Assembly: GCF_000090795.2 (NCBI RefSeq)
Contig: NW_003546690.1
Coordinates: 1 to 51,470 of the forward strand
DNA: 51,470 nucleotides
Source of the DNA: Amphimedon queenslandica
Lineage: Eukaryota > Porifera > Demospongiae > Haplosclerida > Niphatidae
Direction: 5' to 3'
The notes under the pieces were generated by a model that saw nothing but the letters and a program-made list of their open reading frames with translations, was not told the origin of the DNA and made no database searches. How positions within the stretch are numbered: position 1 is the first letter of the stretch; each line of letters begins with the position of its first letter. The position numbers were made by a program, and so were the translations under genes. Shown piece by piece: positions 22,282-34,556 of the stretch.

Positions 22282-23298
22282 TTGTCTGATTCAAAGACTC
22301 TCTCTCTCGCTGACCTTGTCTTTATGGCGAGTAATAAAGTCACTAACCCTGCTAAGAACAAGAGACTGTCTTACGGGCCAGTCTCTACCAGTTCTAACAA
22401 TGGACAGAAGGTTCCTCATGTGGACGCCAAGAAGAAGCCCCCCGGTTCTCGAGGCAAGGCTAAGCAGACCTCCCGTTCTGACCTCGAATGCATCTGTCCC
22501 ATTTGCGAGGACCCTATCATTGATAGCTCACAGTTATCTATAATGTGCGAGGGAAAGTGTGCTGCTTGGCTTCACAGGGGCTGTGCTGGACTTTCTCGAG
22601 CAGCTCTCTCCTGTCTTGATAGCTCTCCTCTACCTTTCTTGTGCCCTCACTGCCGCCTAGAGGCTCAATCAGCTGAAATCGAGTCTCTCCGGAGTTCCTT
22701 GTCAGCTCAATCTCTGGAAATAGTCTCCCTCCAAAATTCTATCACTTCACTTACAGAGCAGATTGATGCCTTGTCCAGCTCTCTATCACCATCTCCAAAT
22801 AATGTTCCCTCCTCTACATCTCATCCTCGTGAGCGACTTCCTCCCCAGTCCAGGTTACCTCCAAGCTTGGACTCATCTCACCATCGTTTTAACATCATAG
22901 TCTCTGGCATTGAGGAATCTCCCGTTGGTACCCCTCGTACAGCACGTATTAACTCCGATATTAATGCAGCTTCAGCTATTCTCTCTGATTTTTCCACTGA
23001 TGGGACTCCTCCTGTTTATGCCCGTGATTGTCGTCGCCTTGGCCGCTATCGACAGGACGCTCCATCTCCAAGACCTCTTTTAGTCACTTTGAATTCTACT
23101 ATTGAAGTGTCTAATGTCCTTTTCAAATGTCAGAGACTCTCTTTAACATCAAAGATATCCTCTAATACTAACAGAGATGCAGCCATTAGGTACAGGGATT
23201 ATTATGCAGTAAGCAGCAGTATACCTCAGGATAACTCCGTATTCTTGCGAATCAGCCCAAGTATAAACATAAGAGACTACGTAACGTATATGGCATAA
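22282..23298 (+). CDS. Non-LTR retrotransposon ORF1-like protein with PHD finger
   Basis: Single uninterrupted frame of 338 residues. A PHD zinc finger lies at about residues 72-124, with C72, C75, C89, C93, H98, C101, C121 and C124 giving the C4HC3 pattern. A coiled-coil-like stretch follows (about 126-170: [20 protein letters not shown]), then a proline/serine linker, and from about 199 a C-terminal domain opening [12 protein letters not shown] with CRRLGRY and RPLLVTLNS. This order is known from ORF1 proteins of CR1/L2-clade retrotransposons. The usual ORF2 (endonuclease and reverse transcriptase) is not present in the following kilobase. It could be a truncated element or a captured gene. 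Its GC content is clearly higher than its surroundings. Confidence 0.75.
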   Translation: MSDSKTLSLADLVFMASNKVTNPAKNKRLSYGPVSTSSNNGQKVPHVDAKKKPPGSRGKAKQTSRSDLECICPICEDPIIDSSQLSIMCEGKCAAWLHRGCAGLSRAALSCLDSSPLPFLCPHCRLEAQSAEIESLRSSLSAQSLEIVSLQNSITSLTEQIDALSSSLSPSPNNVPSSTSHPRERLPPQSRLPPSLDSSHHRFNIIVSGIEESPVGTPRTARINSDINAASAILSDFSTDGTPPVYARDCRRLGRYRQDAPSPRPLLVTLNSTIEVSNVLFKCQRLSLTSKISSNTNRDAAIRYRDYYAVSSSIPQDNSVFLRISPSINIRDYVTYMA

Positions 23299-24708
23299 AC
23301 TGGAGTAGACAACTCCTCAGTGGGCCTGGCAAGCTAGACTAGGGGCCCTTAGAAGACGGCTAAGTAGTAATTAAAAAAAATTAATTTAAAGGCTACGAAG
23401 GCCAATAAAAAACTGAATGATGAGCTGGGTAGAATGAGAGAAGACTCACGGTCCCACAGTAAATCCAGAATAGTTGCAAAGGAGTACATTGAGAGTGGCT
23501 AGAGCTAAACTATGTTTCAGTCTGTAGGGATTCTTCAAATTATGAAATGGAATGTTTAGCCGATGAAGAATTAGAGGTATGTTCATGGTTCATGAATTTT
23601 ATAAAAAGGATAAAAAAAACAGGATTGCAGTAGTGGCTTTAAAGGACAAGGCCAACAATGCTGCCAGAACATTTTTAAAATGGAAAAATTTAAATGCAAA
23701 ATTATAATTCTAAAATTATAATTTTAAAATTATAATTTATTATAAATAAAAAATAGAAAATTTTTTCAATAGAAAATATGTTCTTTGTCGAAAATAAAAA
23801 TGCTCCCATTGCTTCCTTCACATTTGCTAAAAAACTCTCGTTCAAAAGATGGTCCTCCTTCTTCCATTCTTCCTCAAAACGGTAGCCCCTGTCCTTGATT
23901 GCAAGTCTGAGGAAATAATTAAAAAGACGTCCAACATGATGGACCACTCCCTGTTCACCCACAAGGGACAGATACACGTTTTCCAATACAGTCCAGAGGC
24001 CATTGAGTACTACAACTGAGTGTTAGCAATAGACCAGCAGTAGAGATAACATGTTAGAGGAAAGAGGAATTTAAAAACTAATAGTATTCTAAAGATATTC
24101 AGTGGAAAAAAGCAAATGAAAGGGAAGGTCCACTGTGAATTATGACAAGTTATGTCATGTAAAATTTCAAGAAGTACAAAAGATCCAAATGATGGATTTT
24201 AAAGACTTACTGCATGAAGACTCACCTTCAGTCAAAGACAGAAGACATTCTTTACTGATCTGAAGATATAGTAGATACCATGTAACATCAAGAAACAGTG
24301 ACAGTTTATAAAAGAACAGTGAGGTGGGGATCTCTAGGGAGCAATCTAATCTTTAGCCCAGTAAACAGGAGTGGCCTAACCCCCTGGGATGACAATGGAT
24401 CAATTATTAAACAGCCCCAGCCCAGGCCTTTGTTTAAAAGGGAGGATGAGGAAGCAGCTGGACTGAGAGCTCCACTACTGATGGAAGACACAGCTTGGAC
24501 TAGGATAGTAACTGGTAGGATGATCACCTCCTCAAATGCAATAAAACTCAAGAAAGGAATAACTGGGCCAATCAACTCTCATATGACTAACATGTTGACA
24601 CAGAACTGATGCTCTGCTGTAGTCTTTGTGTCTAGCAACTCTATATTATTACAAGTTGCTATATACATGTACTTGCAACTTGTCTGAGACATTGAGTCTC
24701 ACCTATCA

Positions 24709-24989
24709 GGGCCGTAGCCAGGAACTTGAAATAGGGGGTTCGGAAATTGCTGCGCGCGAAGCAAAATATTTTGACATAAATGGGCGTGGTTGGTAGGCGT
24801 GGTGTTAATTTACGCATCTCAGCCATGTGCTGACTCAGCTAAAATGGCTATCTGTGCTTCTCGCTGTTGCCAAAATGCTAATCCTGCTTTTGCAGTGCTG
24901 TTATTCATGACAGGAGCTAATCTAAAACTTTTTTGCAGCTACAACAGGGGGTTCGTCCGAACCCCCCGAACCCCCCCTGGCTACGGGCC
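24709..24989. mobile_element. Foldback element with GGGCCGTAGCCAGG ends, copy 1
   Basis: The left end GGGCCGTAGCCAGG and the right end CCTGGCTACGGGCC are inverted copies. Sub-terminal G-rich (left) and C-rich (right) runs also pair. The same ends are found at 26315-26502, so this is a repeat family. Non-autonomous. Confidence 0.75.
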
Positions 24990-25053
24990 TGCCTATGACT
25001 GTGTATGGTCCATTTTTAACTCAACTTGATGTAAACAACTTAAAATAGCTGAG

Positions 25054-25238
25054 GAGGAGCCATACATCACAATGGTAGACATTATATATACTATACAGAG
25101 GTGTCCTCATCTTAGAGGTGCCTCTGTATTGGTTTGTACCAATTGGGACATTACAATGTCCTTATAATAAAGGTGTCCTCACTATATAGAGGTGCCCTCA
25201 TTATAAAGCTATCCTCATTATAGAAGATGTATGGCTCC
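25054..25238. mobile_element. Foldback element with GGAGCCATACATC ends
   Basis: Inverted ends GGAGCCATACATC and GATGTATGGCTCC enclose alternating GTGTCCTCAT/AGAGGTGCC words that themselves pair. No coding capacity. Confidence 0.65.
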
Positions 25239-26314
25239 ACAGAGGAACATGAACATGAACAATGTACATGAAGTACATTGCTTGTACTACATGAACATCT
25301 CCTCTGATAATACAATTCCACCAGCTACCAGTGAGTTCATTGTCACTAATTTCATTACTTCATGAAATTAATGTCAATGGACTAGTACAAGTCTTACAGT
25401 GCCTGTTAGGTAGGCTCATGTAGCTAGACCCAGCCCTACCAACGAGCCAAAGGGGGGAGGGTCAGGCTAACTGAGACTACCCCACATGTAAGGTTCTATA
25501 AAACTGGAATCAAACAGGCAGACACCATAAGATACACAATGTACTAGGTAAGGTTTAGAAAGGGTGTCTAAGAGGTGTTTGTGATACCACAAAGAATCAC
25601 GTTTCGTAAGCTCATAAAGCTCTTGCACGGATGTCATCAACAGGAGGGTGTGGCTGTAGCTCTCTCCATCCAGTACAGTAGAACAAGTCGTAGGCCAATA
25701 ACCAGAGTGTGGAGAGGTCCAGCACTGTCCCTGGTGCTTTCCAACACAAGCCATTAACGCTGTGCCGTGGTATCACAAACCTGAGGGGGTCCACAACTCC
25801 AAACAATCCCAGTACAAAATAATCTAATTGCTTTTAATCTCGTACAACTAAAAAAGGAGTTGCAGACCCTCACACAAATCATAACTTAGATACCCTCTAA
25901 ACAGCTGAGTTCTCAATATTACGCATTGCTTTTCATACGCTAGCATCATGACTGGAAGTGTTGTGGAAGCATGCATCAATGGCTCAGATTAAAAACCACC
26001 TTTAGATACCCTTACATGTAATTAGAACTAATAATTCTCACCTTTTCCTTCTCCACTGATTCTAGCCATCAGTTACAGCTGGCCCAGAGATAGTTCAGTT
26101 ACAGCCGGCCCAGAGATAGTTTCAATCCACAGTCACCCCGGCAGAGATAGCAGACCAGTCTTTGCCGTCTTTTTTGTGAGATCCAAGGCACCTAGATTTA
26201 ATAGTTATTCAAAAAAATCTAGGTAGAGAGACTGTTACCTTAAACAAATATAAAAGGAGAAGCAGTGCAGCAATCGCTGCCTCCTTCGGTCCTTTTGTTT
26301 GGCTATCTGAATGC

Positions 26315-26502
26315 AGGCCCGTAGCCAGGGTTACAAAAAGGGGGGTGACAAAATATGAGTTACATGAAATGGGGGGTGACAAGTTGGACTGGATGCACAT
26401 GAAATACCACAAATACATGTTTGATTTAAGCAAACAAACAAAGGTACTAACTCAAAAGGGGGGTGACATGTCACCCTAATCACCCCCCCTGGCTACGGGC
26501 CT
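26315..26502. mobile_element. Foldback element with AGGCCCGTAGCCAGGG ends, copy 2
   Basis: Same family as 24709-24989. The termini AGGCCCGTAGCCAGGG and CCCTGGCTACGGGCCT are perfect inverted repeats, followed inward by GGGGTGACA and its complement. It sits between two direct copies of an 85-bp sequence. Confidence 0.8.
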
Positions 26503-26829
26503 GGAATGTGATACGATCCTAGTCCGCCTGACTAGTACACTCCAGACCCAAGCCAAGGCACCTAAATTTGATAGTTATTCAAAAATCTAGGTATAGAGAC
26601 TGTTGTTACCTAAATAAAAGGAGAAGCAGTGCAGTGTCTTCTTTGAGTATGTGAATGACTGATGTTGTTTGCTGATCAGGTCAGGTGGTCAGCTGATCAT
26701 TTGCGCATGCGCATACAAAATGCAAATGAATAAATAATAATTAACTTAATCAATTAATTATCAATCAATAAAAGTTCTCATTAGAATCCTGTATAATGTA
26801 CCAGACATGGGGTCAATTACATTAGAAAG

Positions 26830-27380
26830 TAATATATTACTATTACTATTAACTAGAAAAAAATTCTATTGCTATTACAATTACATGTTTAGTAGATGTA
26901 AATGTAATATATTACTATTACTATTACTCCACTAATTTCATTATTACTATTACTATTACTGCATATGCAAGACTAAATGTAATCTAATTATATTACGATT
27001 ACATTATAATTTCAAATCAATTCTCTTTAAAGCAAACGACCATTACATTTTATACTTATAAGCTTCTCTAAAACAGTATCAGAAAGTCTGCATCGTTCCA
27101 GTCCAAAAAATTTCCCTCCTATACTGAATACCACTGGAGCAGATGAACCTTTTGTCAGAGCAGACAGACTTGAATGCACATACATGTACCTGTACATGTA
27201 CATTGAATACTTGTACAATAATGTATTACAATATGTACAATTACTATTGTATTACTATTACTTAACTGTCTCCTACTATTACAATTACTATTACTTTGTT
27301 TTTTGATTCCTCCATTACTATTACTATTACTATTACTTCAAAACATGTAATCTTTACTATTACTATTACTATTATCTATT
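26830..27380. repeat. ATTACT/TTACTA-rich low-complexity region
   Basis: Repeated ATTACTATTACTATTAC words in several clusters, interrupted around 27030-27210 by ordinary AT-rich sequence with TGTACATGTACA words. Simple-sequence DNA with no gene seen. Confidence 0.8.
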
Positions 27381-27899
27381 ACTATTACCCTATGTCTGTA
27401 ATGTACAGTGAATGAGTAGTTCATGCATAATAATGTGGATTGAAAATTAATTTATTACACTGTGCGATGTGTTATTTATTTATAAATAAAGCAGCGCCAT
27501 TATCTTGCTTTAGATGTCCTTTTCTTTCTCAGTCTTTTCCTCCTCTACAGGCTCTACTCATCCTTTAACTGGTATTCTTCCTTTTAAGAATCCTTCCTGA
27601 TTAGCCCCATCTTCACCACAAGCCATTTTAACTTAAAGTGGTTTAGAAACTACTATAATATAGAAAGTTATAACAATTATTATCATTATTCAGTACAAAA
27701 GTAATGATGATATACAAGGATCAGATGATACACTACTTAAGAGTACTGGTGGACCAGGAATTAACTGCTTCAATTCTCAATTGCTTTGAGAGCATTGTGT
27801 AAAGAATTACATCATTGCATAAAATGCTTATAAAATTAATCTTAATAAAATGATACCATAAGAATGAACAGAATAACATTATTATGAAAGTATACAGCA

Positions 27900-28205
27900 A
27901 AGACCCTGTACTATAGTGCAGGGTCTTTAGCCAATTTTGCAAAAAAATGAAAAGGAGAGAATCCTTTATTTTTTATTTTTTTTCTGATGCATATACATGT
28001 ACTTATGTTGCATAGAAAGTTTGAACTGATTCCGATTAACTTCGGATTTTTTACAAAATTTTAAAGTTTTTCAAAAGCGACTTTGGCTGAATTTGAGTAA
28101 AGATAAAAGGAGAGAATTCTCCACTTTTACAATTTTCTGATGCATATACATGCATTTAGTTACGTAGTGTGAGCTGACCCCAATTAATTTTAAAGCTTCT
28201 GTCAT
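27900..28205 (-). repeat. Degenerate 175-bp-family monomers with CCCTGTACTATAGT hairpin
   Basis: Reverse-orientation monomers recognised by TATGTTGCATAGAAAGTTTG and GAACTGATTCCG. A hairpin, ACCCTGTACTATAGTGCAGGGT with one mismatch, is at 27906-27927. It lies upstream of the KMT2 start. Confidence 0.6.
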
Positions 28206-28529
28206 GCATGTATACATGTATGTACATGTACATGTACAACTAAATGAGATTTACTTCTTCCACTATTCTATTGTCCATTCTGCTATGTGCTCATCTTTCT
28301 CACTAATTTTAAGGCCCTACATTCTCCCTTTCTCTCCAGGGCCTTCTCGAGTTGATTCTTTACAGCAAATGGTTTCTGGTCTGCTTGCTGCTGCAAGACT
28401 CCAGCCCCACCCTTAATGTAAGATGGGCGTGGTCTAAATATTTAACCCAGTGATCACTGCATTTATCCGCCATAGAGAGGCGCGTAACTATTCCTTCACT
28501 AAACCCTTTCTTTCTCTCCTGGCTCCGTC

Positions 28530-31500
28530 ATGCCAAAGCTGAAGGTCCCCGGGGAGAATCAGAAGCCTCGTCTCCACTCAAAGAAACTATCAGGAGCCAA
28601 GAAAATAGCACTGAAGACTCGATTGAACAACAAGAGAGAGACTACTCGTGATGATAAAGGCAAGAAGAGTTCACTACTGGGGAAGAGAAAGAATGGGACG
28701 CTTAGACTCTCTTTTTCTAAAACCTTCGGAGCTTCAGACGATGAGGTACACATGTACATGTACACACCATCTAATTAAATATTCATTATTATATTAATTG
28801 ATTAATTAATTTTTATTATGATCGCCTACCTTTACGTTATATTAAAATTGGAAAACTGGCAATATCATAATTTATTAATAACGTATTTATTGTATTATTA
28901 ATTGATATTAATTACATGTGTATGAACATGTACATGTATGTTATTATTATTATTAATTGATTGTCATTATTATTATTATTTATTAATTAATTTATTACTT
29001 TTTAAAGGATTGTGATTGGGAAGGTTTTACAATTGAAGATATTGAAAACGCTGAACATAAGAAAGAAGAAGGTGCTCCTTTAGAAAATGGTCTACTAATG
29101 GAGACAGACTCTCTCGATTCTCTTCCTTTCATCTCTCCCTCTTCCTCAAAGAGAGTCCACGCCCTCAGCCACACCCCCAACGATGACCCCGCCCTCAGTG
29201 ATGACCACTCCCCCGTCAGGCTACTCAAGAGGCGGAGGAGGTGCCTGGAGTGCAAGGCGTGCCTGAGAGAGAACGACTGCGGGAAGTGTACCAACTGCCT
29301 GTGAGTTGAAATGATGAAATAATTTTGTGTACATGTACATGTATAACTGGATGTTATATGTACTATATTACTGTATTATAGAGAGTGCTTTGTTTTTATA
29401 ATTTGTTAAATATGAAATACATTTGGCAGTTTTTAATTAATTTTGTTGTTTTTGTACATTATTATGTACATGTACATGTACATTACTGATTGGTGGATTG
29501 TAATGATAATAATTAGTAGATTTAGATCAATTGCCAAAACATGCGTGTAGTAACTTCTCTGTTTCTCTTTTTTAGTGACAAGCCAAAGTTTGGAGGCCCA
29601 GGGAGCAGAAAGCAAGCTTGCATGTGAGTCTATTTATTTGTTTGTTTATTTATTTATTTGTTTATTATTGCTACTAGTCATAGAAAGTGTTTGAATCTAC
29701 TTCGTGAAGCTGCTGTCAAGTCTTCTCAATCAAACAAAAGAGTTCAATCTTCAGGTAAAGAGAGAAGAAGAGAGAGAGAGAGAGAGAGAGGTGAAACTAC
29801 TTCTTATATTTCTACAGATTCTCATGCTCCTCCTTCAAAGCGTCCACTAAGAGAGGATGGAGGAGGTGGTCCCATGCCCAGTTCCCTAAGGCCTCGTCGT
29901 ATCCTTCCCTCATCACAAAGCAAGACCAAAGACAATCAGCCAGTGATACAGCTGTACTGGCCTCCAGCTGTGAGTTTAATTAGTAATATAGTCTGATTTG
30001 TATGATTAACCGTGTTAATTAATTAACAATTAATGCCTTGATTTATGGATTACATGTACACACATGGATTCTTATTGTAAAGTATGTCGTTTATCGTAAA
30101 GTTTATAATTGATAAGTACAAGTATAATTGTTCTGTTCTAGTGGAGCACATGTGAGCCAAATTGTGGTCTGTAATTTTGGCATTAAAAGTATTCTTAGAC
30201 AAATACATCTATTATTGATTTTAGAATATTGTTATTATTATTATTTTTCTTCCATACAGGACAGTATTGAATATGGTTACCCAGTCTACACCACTTCTCT
30301 CTCTCCCTCCCTCCCTCCCTCTCTCCCTCTCTGCACGAGGTGTGGTAGTCTTGGCTCTGAGTCCTTCCTCTACTGTAGGATCTGTTGCCAGCCCTACCAC
30401 TGGTTCTGTGCTAATGTACCTCAGACCACACCCACTTTCACCTGTCAGCAGTGCATCACTTGTAGAATCTGTGGGAAGCCAAATAAGGTTAGGATATTCT
30501 AGGATATTTTTTAGTATATTCTCGTAATCTTTTAGTATAGTATAGTATTATATTTTATAATAGATAATGTTAGTATATTTTACTAGATTCTTGTATATTC
30601 TTGTATACTCTTGTATATTCTTGTATATTCTTTTAGTGCGTCAGATGCTGTGAGTGCAATGAATGGTATCACGAGGATTGTCTGTTAGGCCACACCTCCC
30701 GCCCACGCACTGACAACAAACGAGTTTGGAAATGTGTCACATGTACTAAATGTATCAGTTGCCATAGCAACATGCCAAATAAGGTAATCGTGGCAGGCGT
30801 GGTCTCTATTATTGACTCCTCCCCTTTTTGGTTTAGATTGATGATTCTGGTAGGTCCTTATTATCATCATTATTAGCCACGCCCACACAATGGTCAGATG
30901 GATACTGCTATTGCAGTGACTGTATCGTCTTGAAAGCTAAAGGTATCTTAGATCAAAAACACTAAAATTAATGACTATAATACATTTACACATGTAATTG
31001 TTTTTAAATACACGTACATGTAACATGTACGTGTATTTAAAAATGAACTTTATTGACACCATACAGAATTACAGATACATGTACATGTACGTTATTATTT
31101 TATTTTTCATCAGGTAACAGCTGTCCAGTGTGCGGTGAGTGTTACCTTGACAATGACTTTGACTCAAAGGTAAACTTGTTATTAAAACTAGTTAATTAAC
31201 TGCCACGCCCCCACAGATGGTCCAATGCAGTCAGTGTGATAACTGGGTCCACTCTCACTGTGAGAACATGACAGGTAACCACACCCATACCTAAACTCCA
31301 CCCCTAACCACACCTACTTTAGATGAGGAGTATGAGATACTATCAGACCTTCCCGACAGTGTTGAGTATGTCTGTAGACTGTGTATTGCTTATAACAGGA
31401 CAGTGAAGGAGGATAAGAAGAGGAGGAGGGAGGGGGAGGGAGAGGAGGAGGAGGAGGTGGAGTGGAGAGCAGCTGTTAATGGATTTAAACATGAAGCTTA

Positions 31501-34495
31501 TGAGAAGGTTAGTCAAAATTATATTATTTTGTTTTTGAGGGTTAAAATTTAGTGAATTTTCTAAATTTTGTGGCCAACTTTTCATATATTGCATGCTCAA
31601 AATTGTAGGAAGTTTATAAGTTTTATTGGCTCTAAAATTACCAAATTTTCCCAAACTTTAAGATTAATTTCACCACACCAGTGTACATGTACATGTACAT
31701 ATATATGTATATTAATCACTTCTTTCTATGTATTTCAGATGATATCATCAATAAAGACAGCCCTGGGACCGATATGGGTCAATGATATCAACGTTCTGAC
31801 TCCTCTCCTCTCAGTGAATGAGTTTGCTAACAGGATCAGTGAGCAGCTGTCAAAGTGTTTCTCTGGTATCAAGACTGGCTCTCATAAACACAGACTTCTC
31901 TTCTCATCACAACAATCTTATAACAAGGTATGACGCTCAGACTAGTTATTAAGAGTGTTTTTTATAACTGGTATGAGCAGGAACTTGAGAAGCTGTTTCC
32001 ATGGTTCAATATGGAGATGAGTGATGCTGTGAAGAATGAAGCTCCTCCCACTGACACGCCCATTGCTGATGACATCAATGATATTGAGAACTGGTATGTA
32101 CAAAATAAAATACACATCTATACGCATATTGATGTACTTATGCTGTGTAGAAAGTTTGAGCTGATTCCAACTTTAATTTTTCAAGTTACGGCCATTTTTA
32201 GAAATGAGCCAATTTCTTAAAATTTCCCTGTACTATAGCCCATGGTTTTTTCCGAAAAATGGCCCCGAAATCACCCTAAATTTTTATTACATTTTCTGAT
32301 ACATATTGATGTCCTTATGCTGTGTAGAAAGTTTGAGCTGATTCCGACTTCAATTTTTCAAGTTATGGCCATTTTTAGAAATGAGCCAATTCCTGAAAAT
32401 TTCCCTGTACTATAGCCCATGTTTTTTTTCCAAAAAATGGCTCCGAAATCACCCCCAATTTTAATTACATTTTCTGATACATATTGATGTACTTATGCTA
32501 TGTAAAAAGTTTGAACTGATTCCGGAGTAAAATTTCCAAGTTATGAGCATATGAGAACTATAAAATTACATGTAAATTTGAGCTTAAGTCTCACCCCCTC
32601 ATTATTATTATTATTATTATTAGGCTGTCCTCAGTATCACATGATCATTGCTACGTGTCACATGACAAAAAAGGAACCATCAAACAAGAAGAGGGCAAAA
32701 GGAAAGAAGAGGAGGAGGAGGAGAGAGGGACAGTGGGAAAAGATGTGCCTGCTGATAATCGATTTTGCTTACTTTGCACTTTAAAAGGAGATCAATCTTC
32801 AACTGTGAGTTAACCACACCCTATTAATTAATTAATATATTATTAATATTTATTAATTAGGATGCTGGTAGGCTCCTCCCGTGTGGTGGAATGGATGAGT
32901 GGGTTCATGTTAACTGTGCCCTTTGGTCTGCTGAAGTATATGAGGACACTAATGGCTACCTGTGTTCAGTCCATGCCGCCATTGGGAGAGGACTGAGACT
33001 GGTAAGAGAATAATGGAGGGAAATACACACGATGTGCTTGTACATGTAGTTTTGCTTTAAAGTTTTGCATAAATTAAATCAGAAAAATTTGATTTACTGC
33101 TGTATTGGGATGGGAAAATACATACNNNNNNNNNNNNNNNNNNNNNNNNNNNNNNNNNNNNNNNNNNNNNNNNNNNNNNNNNNNNNNNNNNNNNNNNNNT
33201 CCTCCTCCTCTTCCCTCCCTCTCTCTCTCCAGAAATGTGACCTCTGTCACTTACACGGTGCTACTGTTGGTTGTTGTCACTCCAGCTGCTCCTCTAACTA
33301 CCACTTCATGTGTGCTAGGAAGAAGGATTGTAGGTTCTTAAGTAATAAAGAAGTCTATTGCCAGCAGCACTCCTCTCTACCTGTTACCAGTGACACTGTT
33401 AAAGATGAGGACATGAGAGTTGACAGGTGTATCATTATACACACTGATAATGACAAGCCTGGGAGGAAATTCACTAAATCATTTCCACCACAAAACATTC
33501 AACTAAGAATAGGTACAGTATAATGACTAACATATGAGTATTCATTAATATGTACATGTACATGTACATGGACAGACAGTGAGTATAGAAATATCCTCAG
33601 GCTGTTTAGTTATGCCTTTAATACAGTGGTGTATACATATGTATGTGCTTTTGTATAGGTTTGTGCCAATTTAAACACACCCACACACACCAATATAATT
33701 AATTCACTAACATACATGTATATGTACATGTACTGTACATTAATCATTTACTATTCTTCTCTTTCTCTTCCCTTGTCCATAGGATCATTATTAATACGTT
33801 CCACTGGCTCCCTCTCTCCTCTCTCTGATACAATATGTCCATCACTTCTCGTCCCTCACAGTTTCTCCTCCTCCTCTCTCTTCTGGAGCCTGACCACGCC
33901 CACCCAACGGATCACCTACACTCTCACAGTATCAGCTGATCTTCCTAAGGAAGAGCCACTCCCTTTAACCACACCTACTCCTGAAACCCCACCCACTTCA
34001 CCTGGTGATTTAAGATGGCCGTATGTCAGCACTCAAGTTAATGATTCTGATAATGAGGGGGTGTGGTCAGCAGTGTCCTCTAAAAGTCAGATATTATCAA
34101 GTCCATCTCTAATTAATAATAATGTAACAGATAAGGTAAGGGGGTGGAGCTTTTAATTTATTTATTTATTTTTTATTTTCTTCTCTCCAGTCTAATCCTG
34201 AGATTGCTTTGAGGATATTTCGTATTCCAAAGAAGACTCGTTCCTCTTCCTCCTCTCCCCCTCCTACCCTCGCCATTGGACTAACCATCACCGCCCCCTC
34301 ACCAGTAACCAGTGTCCATTGTCCACAGTCTCACAAAGAGGAGGAGACCGTTAGACCAGTGTTACCATTAGACTCACCTGCTCTCAATCAGTGGGAGATA
34401 GGGTCACCTCCTCATAGTGTGAACAGTGTCCAGTATGAGCTCAGTAATGAGGAGGGGCAGTCATGGAGGGGACCTGATCTTAAAGGTAGTGATAC

Positions 34496-34556
<61 letters not shown>

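Larger units (their letters stand above)
23299..28350. other. Gene-poor interval with foldback elements and simple repeats
   Basis: No gene is supported with confidence. The minus-strand frame at 23702-23986 (VVHHVGRLFNYFLRLAIKDR) and the one at 25467-25754 (VQELYELTKRDSLWYHKHLL) look protein-like in part but match no family I know and lack clear splice partners. Present are three foldback elements (24709-24989, 25054-25238, 26315-26502), an 85-bp direct repeat flanking the last (26186-26272 and 26555-26636), ATTACT-rich sequence at 26830-27380, and repeat monomers from 27900. Confidence 0.45.

Noticed and set aside
22106..22543. 145-codon serine/leucine-rich frame
   Set aside because: It runs antisense through the RPB8 relic and then out of frame through the PHD-type ORF1. 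It is a shadow of both.
28559..29294. Minus-strand frames opposite KMT2 exons 1-2
   Set aside because: These are complement shadows of lysine/serine-rich codons, without start context or homology.
32551..32784. Arginine/lysine-rich frame ([12 protein letters not shown])
   Set aside because: The real KMT2 exon 14 uses another frame here (reading through KEEEEEERG to [12 protein letters not shown]) and joins in phase on both sides.
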